Of a stretch of DNA of 64,000 bases, positions 39,859 to 50,087 are shown one piece after another. Origin of the DNA: Gordionus sp. m RMFG-2023 (Eukaryota; Nematomorpha; Gordioida; Chordodea; Parachordodidae). The DNA is taken from assembly GCF_954871325.1 (NCBI RefSeq), contig NC_088776.1, positions 24,910,508 through 24,974,507 on the forward strand, written 5' to 3'. How positions within the stretch are numbered: the first letter of the stretch is position 1; each line of letters begins with the position of its first letter. The translations under genes and the position numbers were made by a program. Under the pieces are notes generated by a model. It worked only from the letters and a program-made list of their open reading frames with translations. It made no database searches and had not been told where the DNA came from.

Positions 39859-40204
39859 TATAAATAGGTTAGGATAAGAATATTTGAATATACTTGGTTA
39901 TCTTCTTAATTATTGGTTATGAAAGAAAAATATGAGTATAAAAAGATTTCATTAATGTGTAATTGATAATATGAGATGAAAATTGATAAGGTAATCTAAA
40001 AAATAAAGAAAGGATTAAGTGAAATAAAAAGTTTCATTCATATTAGGGAATATTGTATTTCATCCATGTTAGGTATGTGTACACCATCAATTCCAATCAT
40101 CTGTATGAATAAAATAAAATAAACAAATAAAAAAAAATAAAATACGTACCGATGACATGACGTAGCGATGACGTAGTGAGGACATCGGAAAATTATAATA
40201 TAGA

Positions 40205-40375
40205 TATTATTATAACGTCGATTATAAATGTCAGTAATACTAAAGGGAGTTAATTTAAATTTAAGTTAAAATATCACACTAAATTTTACAGAAAGAAAGA
40301 AAGAAATAATAACGTCAATCATAAATGTCAGTATTACTAAAGGGATTAATTTAAATTTAAGTTAAAATATCACGT
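40205..40375. repeat. Tandem repeat remnant right of the Helitron, two copies
   Basis: Two copies of a segment of about 65 bases (from TAACGTC through ATAAATGTCAGTA to TTAAGTTAAAATATCAC), separated by a GAAA-rich stretch, lie at about 40213-40280 and 40311-40374. The ATAAATGTCAGTA core is shared with the repeat at 36596-36840, on the other side of the Helitron. Confidence 0.75.
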
Positions 40376-41613
40376 TACACCGGATTTGCTGTCCTGTTCG
40401 AAACCCCGATAAAATTAACAAAATATCACTACAATTAAAATATAATAATTCAAATATAGGCTTGGACACTTAAAATTAGAGGTTCGAATAGATATTTCTT
40501 TTTTTCGAACCGAACCTGAACCGTTATTTTTATCTAAAGCTAAACCATTCTGATATTTAGTTTTGATTACCTAAAATTTCCATTTACACATTTATAAAAT
40601 TTTGGGACTATTTTTTCATTTCCGGTCAATTCAGCGAATCATTCTTTTTAGCAAAACTTTGATTGCGAATATCGATTATCGGGAAAGTATTTTATAGCGA
40701 AGATATTTTCGCGAAATTTATTCCGTGAATTTTTAGCCACGAAACATTTATAGGGAAGATAAAATCGCAAATGCAAATTGAAGCGAATATATTCCAGCGA
40801 AACTTTTATCGTGTACCTATTATAACAAAATATTTATCACGCCTTTATAGCAATTTCTCTCAACATGCATACTATTTATTAAATAAAAATAATATATTCA
40901 ATATATATTTATCAAAATAAGTTCATAAATCATAGGCGATATATGCTATAAGGTATTTTGTTATTTTTAATATGTTAAGTAATTTGGCTTGAATGTAACC
41001 TTTATCTTATGTGATGAAAAAAATAACTTTGCAATTTCTTCCTGATTTTTTCCACTATTGTCATAAAGGAGTGATTTTGGGGTCATTTTTTTTACTCAAA
41101 AAATGTATCGATTTTTTAAAAAATCATGATGATTTTGCCATGAATAAATTTTATCAGTATTTTTTTTATTGATTTTTCAGAGTAATTTTTTTTCAGGCTT
41201 ATAAATGTTCTTTAATGATTTTTATAAATTATTGTATAAATACAGTGAATATTATTTTTTTAAAAAAATATTATTTCTATAAAAGATTGTTCTTTCTATA
41301 TCTGAATTCTAAGAACTTAAACGTTTTACAAAATTTTTTTAAAATATTTATAATAAATTTTTTAATTTTCGAATAATATTAACCTAAAATGTAAATTAGA
41401 TATAAAGTCTAATATGGTATAATATGTTATAACAAGTTTAATTGAAATTACTATATTTTTTGCATGCATTCCAAATATTTTTATTACATAATGCAATTCT
41501 GGTTTTCTAAATAAAATATATGATTATCTTGTCATTATTCTTTTTTTTAAAAAAAATGTTAATCATTTGAACCTATTTTCAAAAATAAGAAGTAATAAAA
41601 ATCATATAATTCG
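40376..41613. other. AT-rich spacer, no gene seen
   Basis: The stretch holds a B-box-like word (GTTCGAAACC near 40398), a patch of CGAACC-type words near 40505-40525, and loosely repeated GCGAA-type words from 40630 to 40810. The rest is AT-rich with short homopolymer runs. I see no coding signal and no paired transposon ends. Confidence 0.6.
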
Positions 41614-41970
41614 ATGAAGCCATTTAAGGGAACACGGTCGAATCCCGGGCAAAAGCTGGTGGAAGCCCAGAAAAATATGAGGTATGGAGGCGAAGCCCCA
41701 AAAAATGAGGCCGCTTTAAAAAAATGCCCACGAGGCCGAAGCGTCGCCAGTTCTCCTCTGATAGAATCGCTGTTTAAAGAGAGGGAATTGTTAATATTGA
41801 AATTATTTCTAGATAATATTATAGATATTGAATTAGATAAAAAAGGATCAGAATTTGATGAAGACATAGGCGTAGCCAGGGGAGGAGCAAGGGGAAATCC
41901 CCCTTCAGAAAGATATCACTTTAATGAATATCATTTTAAGCTAATAAATAATACCCCCCCCCCTCCTTAG
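41614..41970 (+). other. Unrecognised open frame of 118 codons
   Basis: The frame starts MKPFKGTRSNPGQKLVEAQK and includes a charged, leucine-rich stretch, SLFKERELLILKLFLDN. It runs across the left edge of the transposon at 41865, so at most its first 83 codons could be host-derived. Its early part has a B-box-like CGGTCGAATCCCGGGC, which suggests a tRNA-derived repeat rather than a gene. The opposite strand is also open over much of the same span. I recognise no family, and coding status is doubtful. Confidence 0.2.
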
Positions 41971-42082
41971 CCCCCCTCCACTCCCTGACACCCAAAAATA
42001 TATATATATATCTTAAACAATAATTTAAAAGTAAGAATGTTAAAGTTGATATTTTTTTATAAACCTATTCATCATAATTTAT

Positions 42083-43211
42083 TAGTGCTGTAAACATTTT
42101 TAAAAAAATCGAACGCGTTCACGTTCAAATTCAAAAAAAGGAACGCGTTCAAAATTTTATGATAAATTTTTTTTTAAATTTAATTTAATATAAATAAATG
42201 CCTTATATTTTTCAACACAATATATTAGCCATGATAAAAAATAATAGTTTTATTTTGATAATATAATTATAAATACAATATAATAGAGCAATAAAAAAAT
42301 AAATTTATAAAAAAATTTTCTTATTAATTTTTAATAATAATTGCTTTTCAAAATTTTCATCTGATTGGCATGAACGCTTGGCAGTTAATACAGCGTTAGC
42401 TATACTAAAAACTCGCTCAACAGTGGCAGATGAAGGGATTGCGGTGTTATACTTGATAAACAATTCTTTTAAAAGGGGGAATTTATTAAAAACCTTTAAT
42501 GTTTTATCCATTGTTTCAAAAAATTGAGCTATGTTATCATCCTCCTATCTGCCCTCTTCTTCCTCGTCAAAAAAAAGATATCTCGGAATTGACAGTTCTT
42601 TCATTATCAATTCTTGGGGTTTCAATGCCTTTTTTCAAAAGAGCTATAAGTTTATTCTTTAAAGGTTCATTTTGTGGAAACTTTATCCAAGGCCATTGAA
42701 GCTTGAATATCGGATGTATAATTGCTGAAAGAAGATATTGATCTTCATATATATATATATGTTGAAATCTTTAAAAAAATAAAATATATGTAATTAATTT
42801 GATAGTGATAGGTTTAATACCTTTTATTAATCCCATTTAATACAGCATCTATCAATGGTTGCCCATATTTTAGACCACTGAGTTTGTTTAATTTTATAAT
42901 AACTATTGTTATTGTCGGGGTCAAATATCCCAAATGCATCTTTTCCTCACTTTCTAAAATAGTGAGAGCTGTTGCAATAGGCTCCATGATCTATTTTAAT
43001 ATTTAAAAAAATTCATTATAATATTTATTCTAAAAAATTTTATTAGGACTTACAATACAGTACTCTTCCAAAAAAATTTTATCATTGTTTGAGAGTCTAG
43101 CTAATCCTCCCATATCACAGACTTTGCCAAACAAACTAAAATTTTCTTTTACTAAGGAATCTATTAATTTCAAAGTATTATAATAAGAATTCCATCGGGT
43201 AATAACAGGCC
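42083..43211 (-). mobile_element. hAT element remnant, 3' part
   Basis: The left edge, TAGTGCTGTAAAC, followed by GAACGCGTTC motifs matches the ends of the larger hAT element at 49608-56796, so the two are of related families. The transposase lies on the minus strand with its C-terminus about 220 bases from this end. The 5' half is missing: at 43211 the coding sequence is cut by a different inverted-repeat unit. Confidence 0.7.
42305..43211 (-). pseudogene. hAT transposase, C-terminal part with two mini-introns
   Basis: Three minus-strand exons can be read: 43211-43054, 42990-42821 and 42768-42305. The introns are 63 bases (GTAAGT donor at 43053, ending AATAG) and 52 bases (GTATTA donor at 42820, ending TTAAAG). 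The joined frame shows hAT landmarks in order: TRWNSYYNTL, FLEEYC, an MEPIATALTIL segment, PLIDAVLNGINKRF, LLSAIIHPIFKL, and the C-terminal dimerisation motif IPSSATVERVFSIANAVLTA. One in-frame stop lies at 42545-42547. The N-terminal BED finger and the first catalytic residues are absent because of the break at 43211. The reading is otherwise well preserved, suggesting fairly recent activity. hAT transposases cut and paste their element in the nucleus. Confidence 0.8.
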
Positions 43212-43591
43212 CAGTGGCGTAGCTAGGAATTTTCCTTAGAGGGGGTCCATACATATAAAATCCTGGTTTGGCCCTTTTGCCCGGCCTTCGGCCGGGTTTA
43301 TCTTAAAAATCATAACCACATCTTCGACAATATATATAAATATTTTTAAATGCATGAATAATGTTATTATAATTTAGTAGATTATTCTCAATGACTTTAT
43401 AATAATACTACCCAGAATAAATTCAATAGTAATATAATATCCTTTCACAAACATCAAAACCAGAAAAATATAAATATTAATAATATTTATTTGATACAAA
43501 GTCACTTTTAAGTCTTTTGAACGTATAATCTAAAAAAAAATTTGCTCTGGGAGGTCCAAACCCGAAAACCACCCCCGTAGCTACGCCACTG
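43212..43591. mobile_element. MITE-like unit with CAGTGGCGTAGCTA inverted ends
   Basis: The left end is CAGTGGCGTAGCTAGG and the right end reversed is CAGTGGCGTAGCTACG, giving a 14-base perfect inverted repeat over 380 bases. A GC-rich palindrome, CCCGGCCTTCGGCCGGG, lies near 43280. The adjoining 8 bases differ (AACAGGCC on the left, CTAAGTAA on the right), and the left flank is transposase sequence while the right is not, so one flank has been replaced since insertion. The ends resemble those of hAT-type elements, including the composite element around it. Confidence 0.65.
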
Positions 43592-44890
43592 CTAAGTAAC
43601 TACCCAAAAAAAACTAAGACCACAGAAATTAAAGGGTTATTGAGCTATAGTCATCACATCCTGTAGCATGGAAAATTTTTTTTTGGTTCACTCAAAAACC
43701 ACAAGCATATCACCTACACTGAAAACTTCCCCCCCCCCAAAATACATAAGTATATACAGGCCAAGAAAAGAAAATACTGGAGCCAAAAATTAATTTAGAA
43801 AAATAATCATGCAGAAAAAGTAAGTACAAACCCCCTTCTGCTTTACATTTGTAAATTATAGCAGAGCTATTGATAATGTTAACCATGCAGCTTTGTCAGA
43901 AAAGGGAAGAACCCAACATCTTCCAGATCCAGAAAACCACTAATACATGTTGTGCTTCAAAATCAATGACGAAGAAAATCCCCTACCTCCAAGGTAAAAA
44001 TGAGTAAAACAAGGTTAAACTCTTGCCACTCCTGAATAAATAAAGATCATAAAAATAAAAACAAGAAGAAACACTGGCAACGACCAATGTATTATATGTA
44101 GACTTCAATTAAGATGTAATGTTTTGAAAATGTTAAAGACGTTAGATCTAGTTAACTAGCGATAATAAAAAAGAAAAAAACAGTTTTTTCTTATTTTTCC
44201 AAGAAAAACAAGTAATCACTTCAAAAACTTATAGTTAGAACAGGGTAAATGTAGTCACAATGCATTTAAGAAATATACTTAATAATGGAAGTAGTTGCAA
44301 AGAAGAAGAGAAATTAGAATACAAAGGCGAGTGGAAACTTTTAAATGTATACAAAAGTATGGAAGATAAGAGAGAAATCGGTAATTTCTAGACTGAGGAC
44401 ACATCCACTATTCCTATATTAGTCTATGGTTAGAGAGACCAAAGAAACTAGGGAAGAGAAAAATAAATAAATAAAAATAAATAAAAAATAAAATAAAAAA
44501 AACAGATGACTATAAACAAATAAATGTCTCATAAACAAAAGAGGATACCCTCTACCCCAGAAACATTACAAACTCAAAAACTATGGAAAAATACAAAAAC
44601 ATACCCAAAAACTAAGTTAAAAAGAGTCAAAGAAATTTTTTTAGCCCACATAGGAAACGCAAATCACAAACTATTCCTCAAAAATGTCATTAATATATCT
44701 TAACTCATATAATGGGAATGCATAGAAGTACAACGTATATGTAATTAAAAATATGGGACGGACTTATTTAAATTAGTACATTAAGTCAATAAGATAAATA
44801 AAATCTAAAGTCAGTGAAGTAAGTAATTCACAGAAAAGGTGAAAGACAAAATCAAGAGGTAAAATTGAGAGTTGAAGAAATTAAATAACC
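43592..44890. other. No gene seen; possible LINE 3' sequence
   Basis: A-rich on the plus strand, with several (A)n(T)1 patches near 44460-44510. It lies directly downstream of the minus-strand LINE reading frame and may in part be that element's untranslated 3' end, but I found no tail or target duplication that would fix the boundary. Confidence 0.5.
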
Positions 44891-44908
44891 TGAAAATACA
44901 GAAAAAAA

Positions 44909-46500
44909 TTATGAGAGGTTTAGGTAGTTCGATTTAATTTTTAGTAATTTTTTTATAGATTTTTTGTTTTTATTTAGCCTTAGGAACTGCTTCAAATTTA
45001 AGTTTAGATCCATTATGTCCTTCAAGACTCTGTAGAACCATAATGTCTTATATTTGCAATATGTTTTCCCATTAAAGGAGTATAACCAATTAATGGCATC
45101 GATAACGATGCTATTGTTGCTATGGTTTCTCAAAATATGGGCAAAGAAAGTAAGACGTTTCTTTTTTAAAGACACGTGAACTTGGGTATGGTTAGACTTC
45201 TTCCAAAGGTTTTCATTTGAGATAATATTAGGGTAGAAAATTCCATTTATTATTCTAAGGCATTTATTTACAAACGTTTGTAATTTCCTAGTTTCGGTCT
45301 TGGTAATCTCCCATGTATCACCGCCATAAAAGAGAGTCGGGATGATGGTTGAGTTGAAAATACGGAGTCTTGTGAAAACAGAAATCTCTCTAGCTTTCCA
45401 CAGTTTAAAAAATTTATAAAAAGCCGCCCTAGCATTTTGTAAACGAATTTTTAGTTCTTCTTTGCAACTACCTTTATTGTCAATGGTTACACCTAGATAT
45501 TTAAAGGATTTTACCACCTTAACCAACTTTCCCCCAACCACCAAATTATTCAGAAGAGGCGCCTGAGACGATTGCCTTATCACTGTTTTATCAAAGTTAA
45601 TATCCAAGCCAATCTTAAGACTAAAGGAGTTTAATATAGAGATCAAATTTTGGGTTTCTTCCAAACTTTTTGTTATCAAAACTATGTCGTCAGCATAAGA
45701 TATCACCCTATTTTCCAAGAAAAAAGACTGACTGGAACTTAGTTCTAAGAGATTCGCAGTAGCCAGCGTATCTACTATGATTTTATTCATAAGTATATTA
45801 AACAATAGCGGGGAAAGAACACATCCTTGTTTTACCCCTTTTTTTGTCCTAAAAGATGGAGAAACCTTATTATTGATTTTTAAGGAGGCAAAAAGACTAC
45901 TATAATGTGTTTTAAGGATCCTTATAATATTAGAGTCAATGCCACATTCGGTTAAAATCTTCCAAAGCGCATCATGGTTAACATTATCAAAAGCACGTTT
46001 AAAGTCGATAAAAAGAAAGTAAAAAGGTAATTTATACTTCTGACATTTCTGCATTATAATCTTTAAAGCTAATATTGGTTCGTATTTCTACCTGGACGGT
46101 AAGCACAAATGTATTTAGACAAAAGGTTTGGTGTAGAGGAAAGAATGCGGTTTTTTAAAAGAACCATAAAAACTTTTGATGCAATAGACGTGAGAGCGAT
46201 GGCTCTATAATACTTGAATTTAGATGGATTTGGAATTTTCGGGAAGTTGCAAAAGATAGTCTTATTCCAATCCGCTGGCATCATCCCAGTCAACCATATC
46301 TTGTTAAACAAAGGCAGTAAGAACCGAGAGATCGCTAGGGAGCTGCTTTCAGATGTTCTCCTGTAATGTTATCCGTACTCGGAGATTTATTATTCCTAAG
46401 CTTCTTAATAGCGGCCACAATTTCAGCCAATGAAAAGTTTGCGTCCAATTGTCCAACACTTTGACTAGTGGATGGGATTAAGGTAGGCCTCCTAGAATAA
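44909..46500 (-). mobile_element. 5'-truncated APE-type LINE, reverse transcriptase part
   Basis: Reading from about 46500 leftward, the frames give FSLAEIVAAIKKLRNNKS (with a stop soon after), then 46311-46069 (FNKIWLTGMMPADWNK, YRAIALTSIASKVFMVLL), then 46054-44909. The last is 381 codons long and open throughout, with FYFLFIDFKRAFDNVNHDA, GVKQGCVLSPLLFN, the catalytic SYADDIVLI, FKYLGVTID, LFYGGDTWEITKTE, and a C-terminal RCLR-type thumb (VNKCLRIINGIF, RLTFFAHILRN). There is one frame change near 46060. The endonuclease half is absent, as usual for 5'-truncated LINE copies. It is the same family as the LINE at 59205-61683. The C-terminal pattern reminds me of RTE-like elements, but I cannot fix the clade. 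Confidence 0.85.
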
Positions 46501-47332
46501 AAGACTCAGTAAACTTTGTTAAAATACTAACTGTAATATATTCTCTAACTGTCAAATATGTCTGTATAAGTGGAGTTTTACATAGTATTTTGTAACCAAT
46601 TCTATATAATAGAGGAATGTCACTACTTACATTTTATAAATAAATTCCTTATACTTGTTTGGAATAAATGATTACCATGCTTTTAGATTAATGTATATAC
46701 AAGTAATTTATTATATTTTATATAAACTAATAAAAATATACTTGTTCCAGGCTTATTTTTTTTATTAAAAATAACCTCCTCTCTTGTAAAAATATTTCAT
46801 GACTATCTATAGACACAGGTACCCCCCTCATTAGGAAAATCCTGGCTGCGCCTATGGATAAAGATATATTTATTTTTTTTATTTATGTTACAAGAAGAAA
46901 TTTTAAATTGTATTTTATAAAAAAATAAAAGTTATAAAATTGTAAATGCAAAAAATTACAGTAATTTATACCATATATATTTCTTAGTGTTTGTTTTGTT
47001 ATATATTATTATGGATTATCATTTGCAAGTATTATTAAAAATAAAAATACACAATGTTTCATTTTTTAATTTTTTATTCCTTGTGATAAAATTAAATTAT
47101 GGATAAATAAAAAATACCTTAAAATATTTTGTAAAAACCCTTTCTTAAAAATAAACAATTTTATTTGATATTTATTTTTTCTAAAATTCAAAAATCTAAA
47201 TGTCGAATAATGAATATGTCATTGGTGTCGAATTAAAATTTATATGATATTTCTATGTTCTGCATTTAACATATTTTTTATAAAAAATATTCAGATGTTT
47301 TTTCAAAATAAATTTCGGTAGCATGAAATTCA
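46501..47332. other. AT-rich spacer, including the right arm of the composite element
   Basis: Up to 46856 this is the right arm of the composite hAT-like element. From 46865 to 47332 it is plain AT-rich sequence leading into the WSB-like gene. I see no recognisable promoter motif beyond general AT-richness. Confidence 0.5.
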
Positions 47333-48475
47333 ATGGATCAAGAAAGTAGTTTTAAAGAAAGGGAACCTGAGACAATTAGTATAAATTTATAAACTTTTAT
47401 AATTATATTATTTTTAAAATTAGTAAAAATTCCTTTATTGGGTGTTTTATCCCCAATGCAATTAGATCCATATTCACTTTTAAATTACCATAGCAATTTC
47501 ATATCAAATACCCCTGTTCATACATCGACATATGAGTACAATAAATACTTGTGTCAAAACATGCAAGACCCTTTATTAAAAGATCACTTACTTATTACAA
47601 ATTGTAATAATCATTGGGAGAATACATTAAATCCACTTATTAATTTTGGCTTGCCATTCAATAACTCTTTATTATCTCAAATATCTTTATCTTTACCTTA
47701 CAATAAAAACAGTGCCTCATGGTGTGTGGCCATATCCCTTAACAATAAATATTTGGCATGGAATGCCGGAAATAATAAAGTTTATATTATACCAATTAAA
47801 AATATTCAAAATTCTCTGGAAGACAAGGCTACAATCAAAAACAAGTTAATATACAAGTTTTATGCTGATATTTGGTTAAAATTTAATTTTTTAAACATAA
47901 ATGATTTTTAAGGTTCAATAGTTTTTAAGAATCAAATTATCATGGAGCCTGACAGGAACCTATATTTTCTCCATTATTATAGATATTAATTTTTAGTCCA
48001 AATTTAGTTAAGGTCTTAAGCAATGTATCATAGAGCACTTAAATTTTTGAGTGAACACTATGACTTATGAAAGGAAAACCCTATAGCTATTCCACTTATC
48101 AAATAAATCAATCATTATGTTTATATTTATTAAATTTTGAAAATATAAAGGAACCAAAACAATCCAAATTTTTTTAAACTTAAAATAAATAAATAAAAAT
48201 TATATAGCCAATTTTGTTAAGTTTGGCAAATACCAATTTTGGCAAGAGTTTTTAGAATTTATTCTGAAAATCATTATTAGTTTATATATATTCTTTTTAA
48301 AGCCAAATCACAACAGTTTTTGATTGCGGTGATATTATTTCATCCATGTCATTTGGTTCGGGGAAGTATACAAGGTCAAAACATTTTCAAATGTCTCAAG
48401 ATTATGCCCACATTTTTGGCAACAAGTCTAAGAAATTATCGTTAAAAGCTAGCAAATGGAGCAAATATGATTCCA
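47333..48475 (+). CDS. WSB-like (WD repeat and SOCS box) gene, N-terminal exons only
   Basis: Three exons can be joined in frame: 47333-47378 (ATG, MDQESSFKEREPETI), 47424-47844, and 48303-48475. Intron 1 would be 45 bases (GTATAA to TTAG); intron 2 about 458 bases (GTTAAT to TTTAAAG, phase 2). Exon 2 contains SASWCVAISLNNKYLAWN followed by NNKVYIIPIKNIQNSL, matching the start of the vertebrate WSB1/WSB2 propeller (WTVAFAPDGSYFAWSQG, then VKLVPW). Exon 3 contains VFDCGDIISSMSFGSG, matching the next WSB motif, IDCGDIVWSLAFGS. WSB proteins are substrate receptors of cullin-RING ubiquitin ligases. The remaining WD repeats and SOCS box are not found before the transposon at 48661, so the gene is either interrupted by long introns or truncated. 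Splice sites are inferred. Confidence 0.6.
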
Positions 48476-48660
48476 GTTAATTTTTTTTTGAGTATTACAG
48501 TCAAACTTGTCTTATAATTATGAGCATTTTTAATGATGACTTTAAAAAAAAGTGAAAAGGCAGTAGCATACCCATTTTTAGAGAGTTTTAAGTAGCACAA
48601 AATGATAACTTTTAAAAAAGTGAAAATTTAGTAGCACACCCTATTTTAGAGAGTTCTAAC
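48476..48660. repeat. Short degenerate tandem repeat beside the hAT insertion
   Basis: About 55-60 bases beginning ACTTTTAAAAAA, with AGTAGCA.ACCC and TTTTAGAGAGTT, are repeated about twice from 48539 to 48660. A further partial copy appears just right of the hAT element (AACACAAAACTTTGC, 49404), so the element landed inside the repeat. Confidence 0.6.
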
Positions 48661-49394
48661 TAGGGGTGTACTGATACCACTTTTTGGGGGCCGATCCGAT
48701 ATTACTGATATTAAATTGATATTGGCCAATTACTGATCTGATATCATTTTTCAATGGTTTTAATTTTTAATATACTTTTTATTAGTATAATTTGTATAAT
48801 TTAACTACACCATAACTTATGTCATTTAAATATATTATAAGGATCAGTTATAGTTTATATTCAATTAAATTGCAATTCTAAAACTGTATAAAATATTTTT
48901 ATTGTCAAATCACTTTTATATAATAAGTAATAAGATTAATCTATATACATAATAAATAATAAACAAATATATTATGAAATTTGAAATAAATATTTAAAAT
49001 AATATTAAACATTAATATATTGAAGATTTCTCTTTAGGAATACCAAAATTTCAAATTTATCAGAGGCCAGCCTGCAGCAATGGTAACTGTCAATATCACC
49101 AGCTTCACTAAAAACAGATTATCGCACACTTTTATTAACAGAATGCACAAAAAAATAACAATATGGCAGAATGTTAATTAATTAATTATTATTATTAAAA
49201 AAAACATAAAAATGGGATTTCGATTTTTTAGATATAACTTTTTTTAAAAATTACATTTTATTTTTGTTAAAAACGCCATTTTATATCTGATCGATCGGAA
49301 AATTTTATAATATTGGCAGATACCCGATATTTTAAAATGGGAGAAATATCGACCCTATTTGATACGATATAAAATATCGGTTGGTACATCCCTA
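48661..49394. mobile_element. Non-autonomous hAT element, 734 bases
   Basis: The ends are TAGGGGTGTACTGATAC on the left and, reversed, TAGGGATGTACCAACCG on the right. The flanks GTTCTAAC (48653-48660) and ATTCTAAC (49395-49402) are an 8-base target duplication with one mismatch. GATATC-type words cluster near both ends, as in subterminal transposase-binding repeats. No transposase frame is present. Confidence 0.8.
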
Positions 49395-49934
49395 ATTCTA
49401 ACTAACACAAAACTTTGCTACTCTAAAGCAAATAATTAATTTCATGCATAAATCACAAAAATTTTATATAATAAATATATTATAAAAATACTAAAATTAT
49501 TTATAATTTCAAAATTAATTTTAAAAATGTATAAGCTTTAAATTTATTATTAAAATTTATATTTAAAAACCTGTTTTATCAAGTAATTCAAATACCCAAT
49601 TAGAGATTACTGCTCTAAACGTTATTACAAAAAAGAAACGCATTGCTGTTATTCGTTATGTCTGAAAAAAGGAATGCGTTATCATTACTCGTTACCTTTT
49701 TAAAAGAAACGCGTGTTACTGACTATTCAAAAAATTAACGGGTACTCGTTACTTAAAAATTAAATTTAATATTATTCAAAAAAAAAATTAATTTTTTCCT
49801 AGATAAATAAAACTATACAAAGAGAATAATTAATAATAAAATAAAATCTTTTTATCAAAAAAATTTTCACTATATAATCTCCATAATCAAAACACGATCG
49901 TTCTCGTATCTCCCTAATTAATGTAATGTTAATT

Positions 49935-50006
49935 TTTTGCTGTCTACGAGAGTCGAACCACAAACCTACCGTTTCAAAGGCGTATGCTTTACGCATGCAC
50001 CAACTT
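49935..50006 (-). repeat. Degenerate tRNA-like sequence
   Basis: On the minus strand the stretch has a D-arm-like GTGCATGCGTAAAGCAT, an anticodon-loop-like CTTTGAAAC, and a B-box-like GTGGTTCGACTCTCG. The stems do not pair well and the acceptor is open, so it is a tRNA-derived relic at most. It lies within the 3' part of the old hAT element. Confidence 0.3.
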
Positions 50007-50087
50007 GAATATAATTATATTTAAAATATTAATTATATATATTAATTAATACTGATATTTTTAAAATTTTACCGTTTATTAACATAA

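Larger units (their letters stand above)
36844..40204 (-). mobile_element. Non-autonomous Helitron, 3361 bases
   Basis: On the minus strand the element starts TCTATATTATAATTTTCCG at 40204 and ends with a hairpin (CCATCATTTTTGACGGG, one G:T pair), TTTCTA and CTAG at 36844. It sits between A and T, and the flanks on both sides are relics of the same ATAAATGTCAGTA repeat; these are the structural hallmarks of a Helitron. No Rep or helicase reading frame is visible, so it is non-autonomous. Near its 3' end lies a degenerate repeat containing GGGCTTGG and AATTTTCATAATTATATTGG that also occurs in the Helitron-like unit at 50088-51051. It carries a tRNA-derived repeat and two sets of internal direct repeats. 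Short open frames within it look like chance. Confidence 0.7.
41865..46856. mobile_element. Composite hAT-like element with inverted ends and 8-base target duplication
   Basis: The left end reads CATAGGCGTAGCCAGG; the right end, reversed, reads CATAGGCGCAGCCAGG (one difference). The flanks are GATGAAGA (41857-41864) and GATAAAGA (46857-46864), an 8-base duplication with one mismatch, as hAT transposons make. The outer arms (41865-42080 and about 46520-46856) carry no transposase. The interior is occupied by a hAT transposase remnant of another family, a MITE-like unit and a LINE, so this is best read as an old non-autonomous element that received later insertions. The C and G runs just inside both ends (41954 and 46821) add some symmetry. 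Confidence 0.6.

Noticed and set aside
40381-40425. tRNA or SINE fragment at GTTCGAAACC
   Set aside because: A lone B-box-like word without an A box or paired stems is not enough.
41559-41867. Minus-strand open frame of 102 codons
   Set aside because: It is the shadow of an equally doubtful plus-strand frame and has no recognisable motif.
47646-47849. Overlapping plus-strand open frame of 67 codons
   Set aside because: It is a different-frame shadow of the WSB-like exon 2.
49935-50006. Functional tRNA gene, or a 65-codon gene at 49799-49996
   Set aside because: The stems are broken and the open frame only reflects the tRNA-like sequence read as protein.
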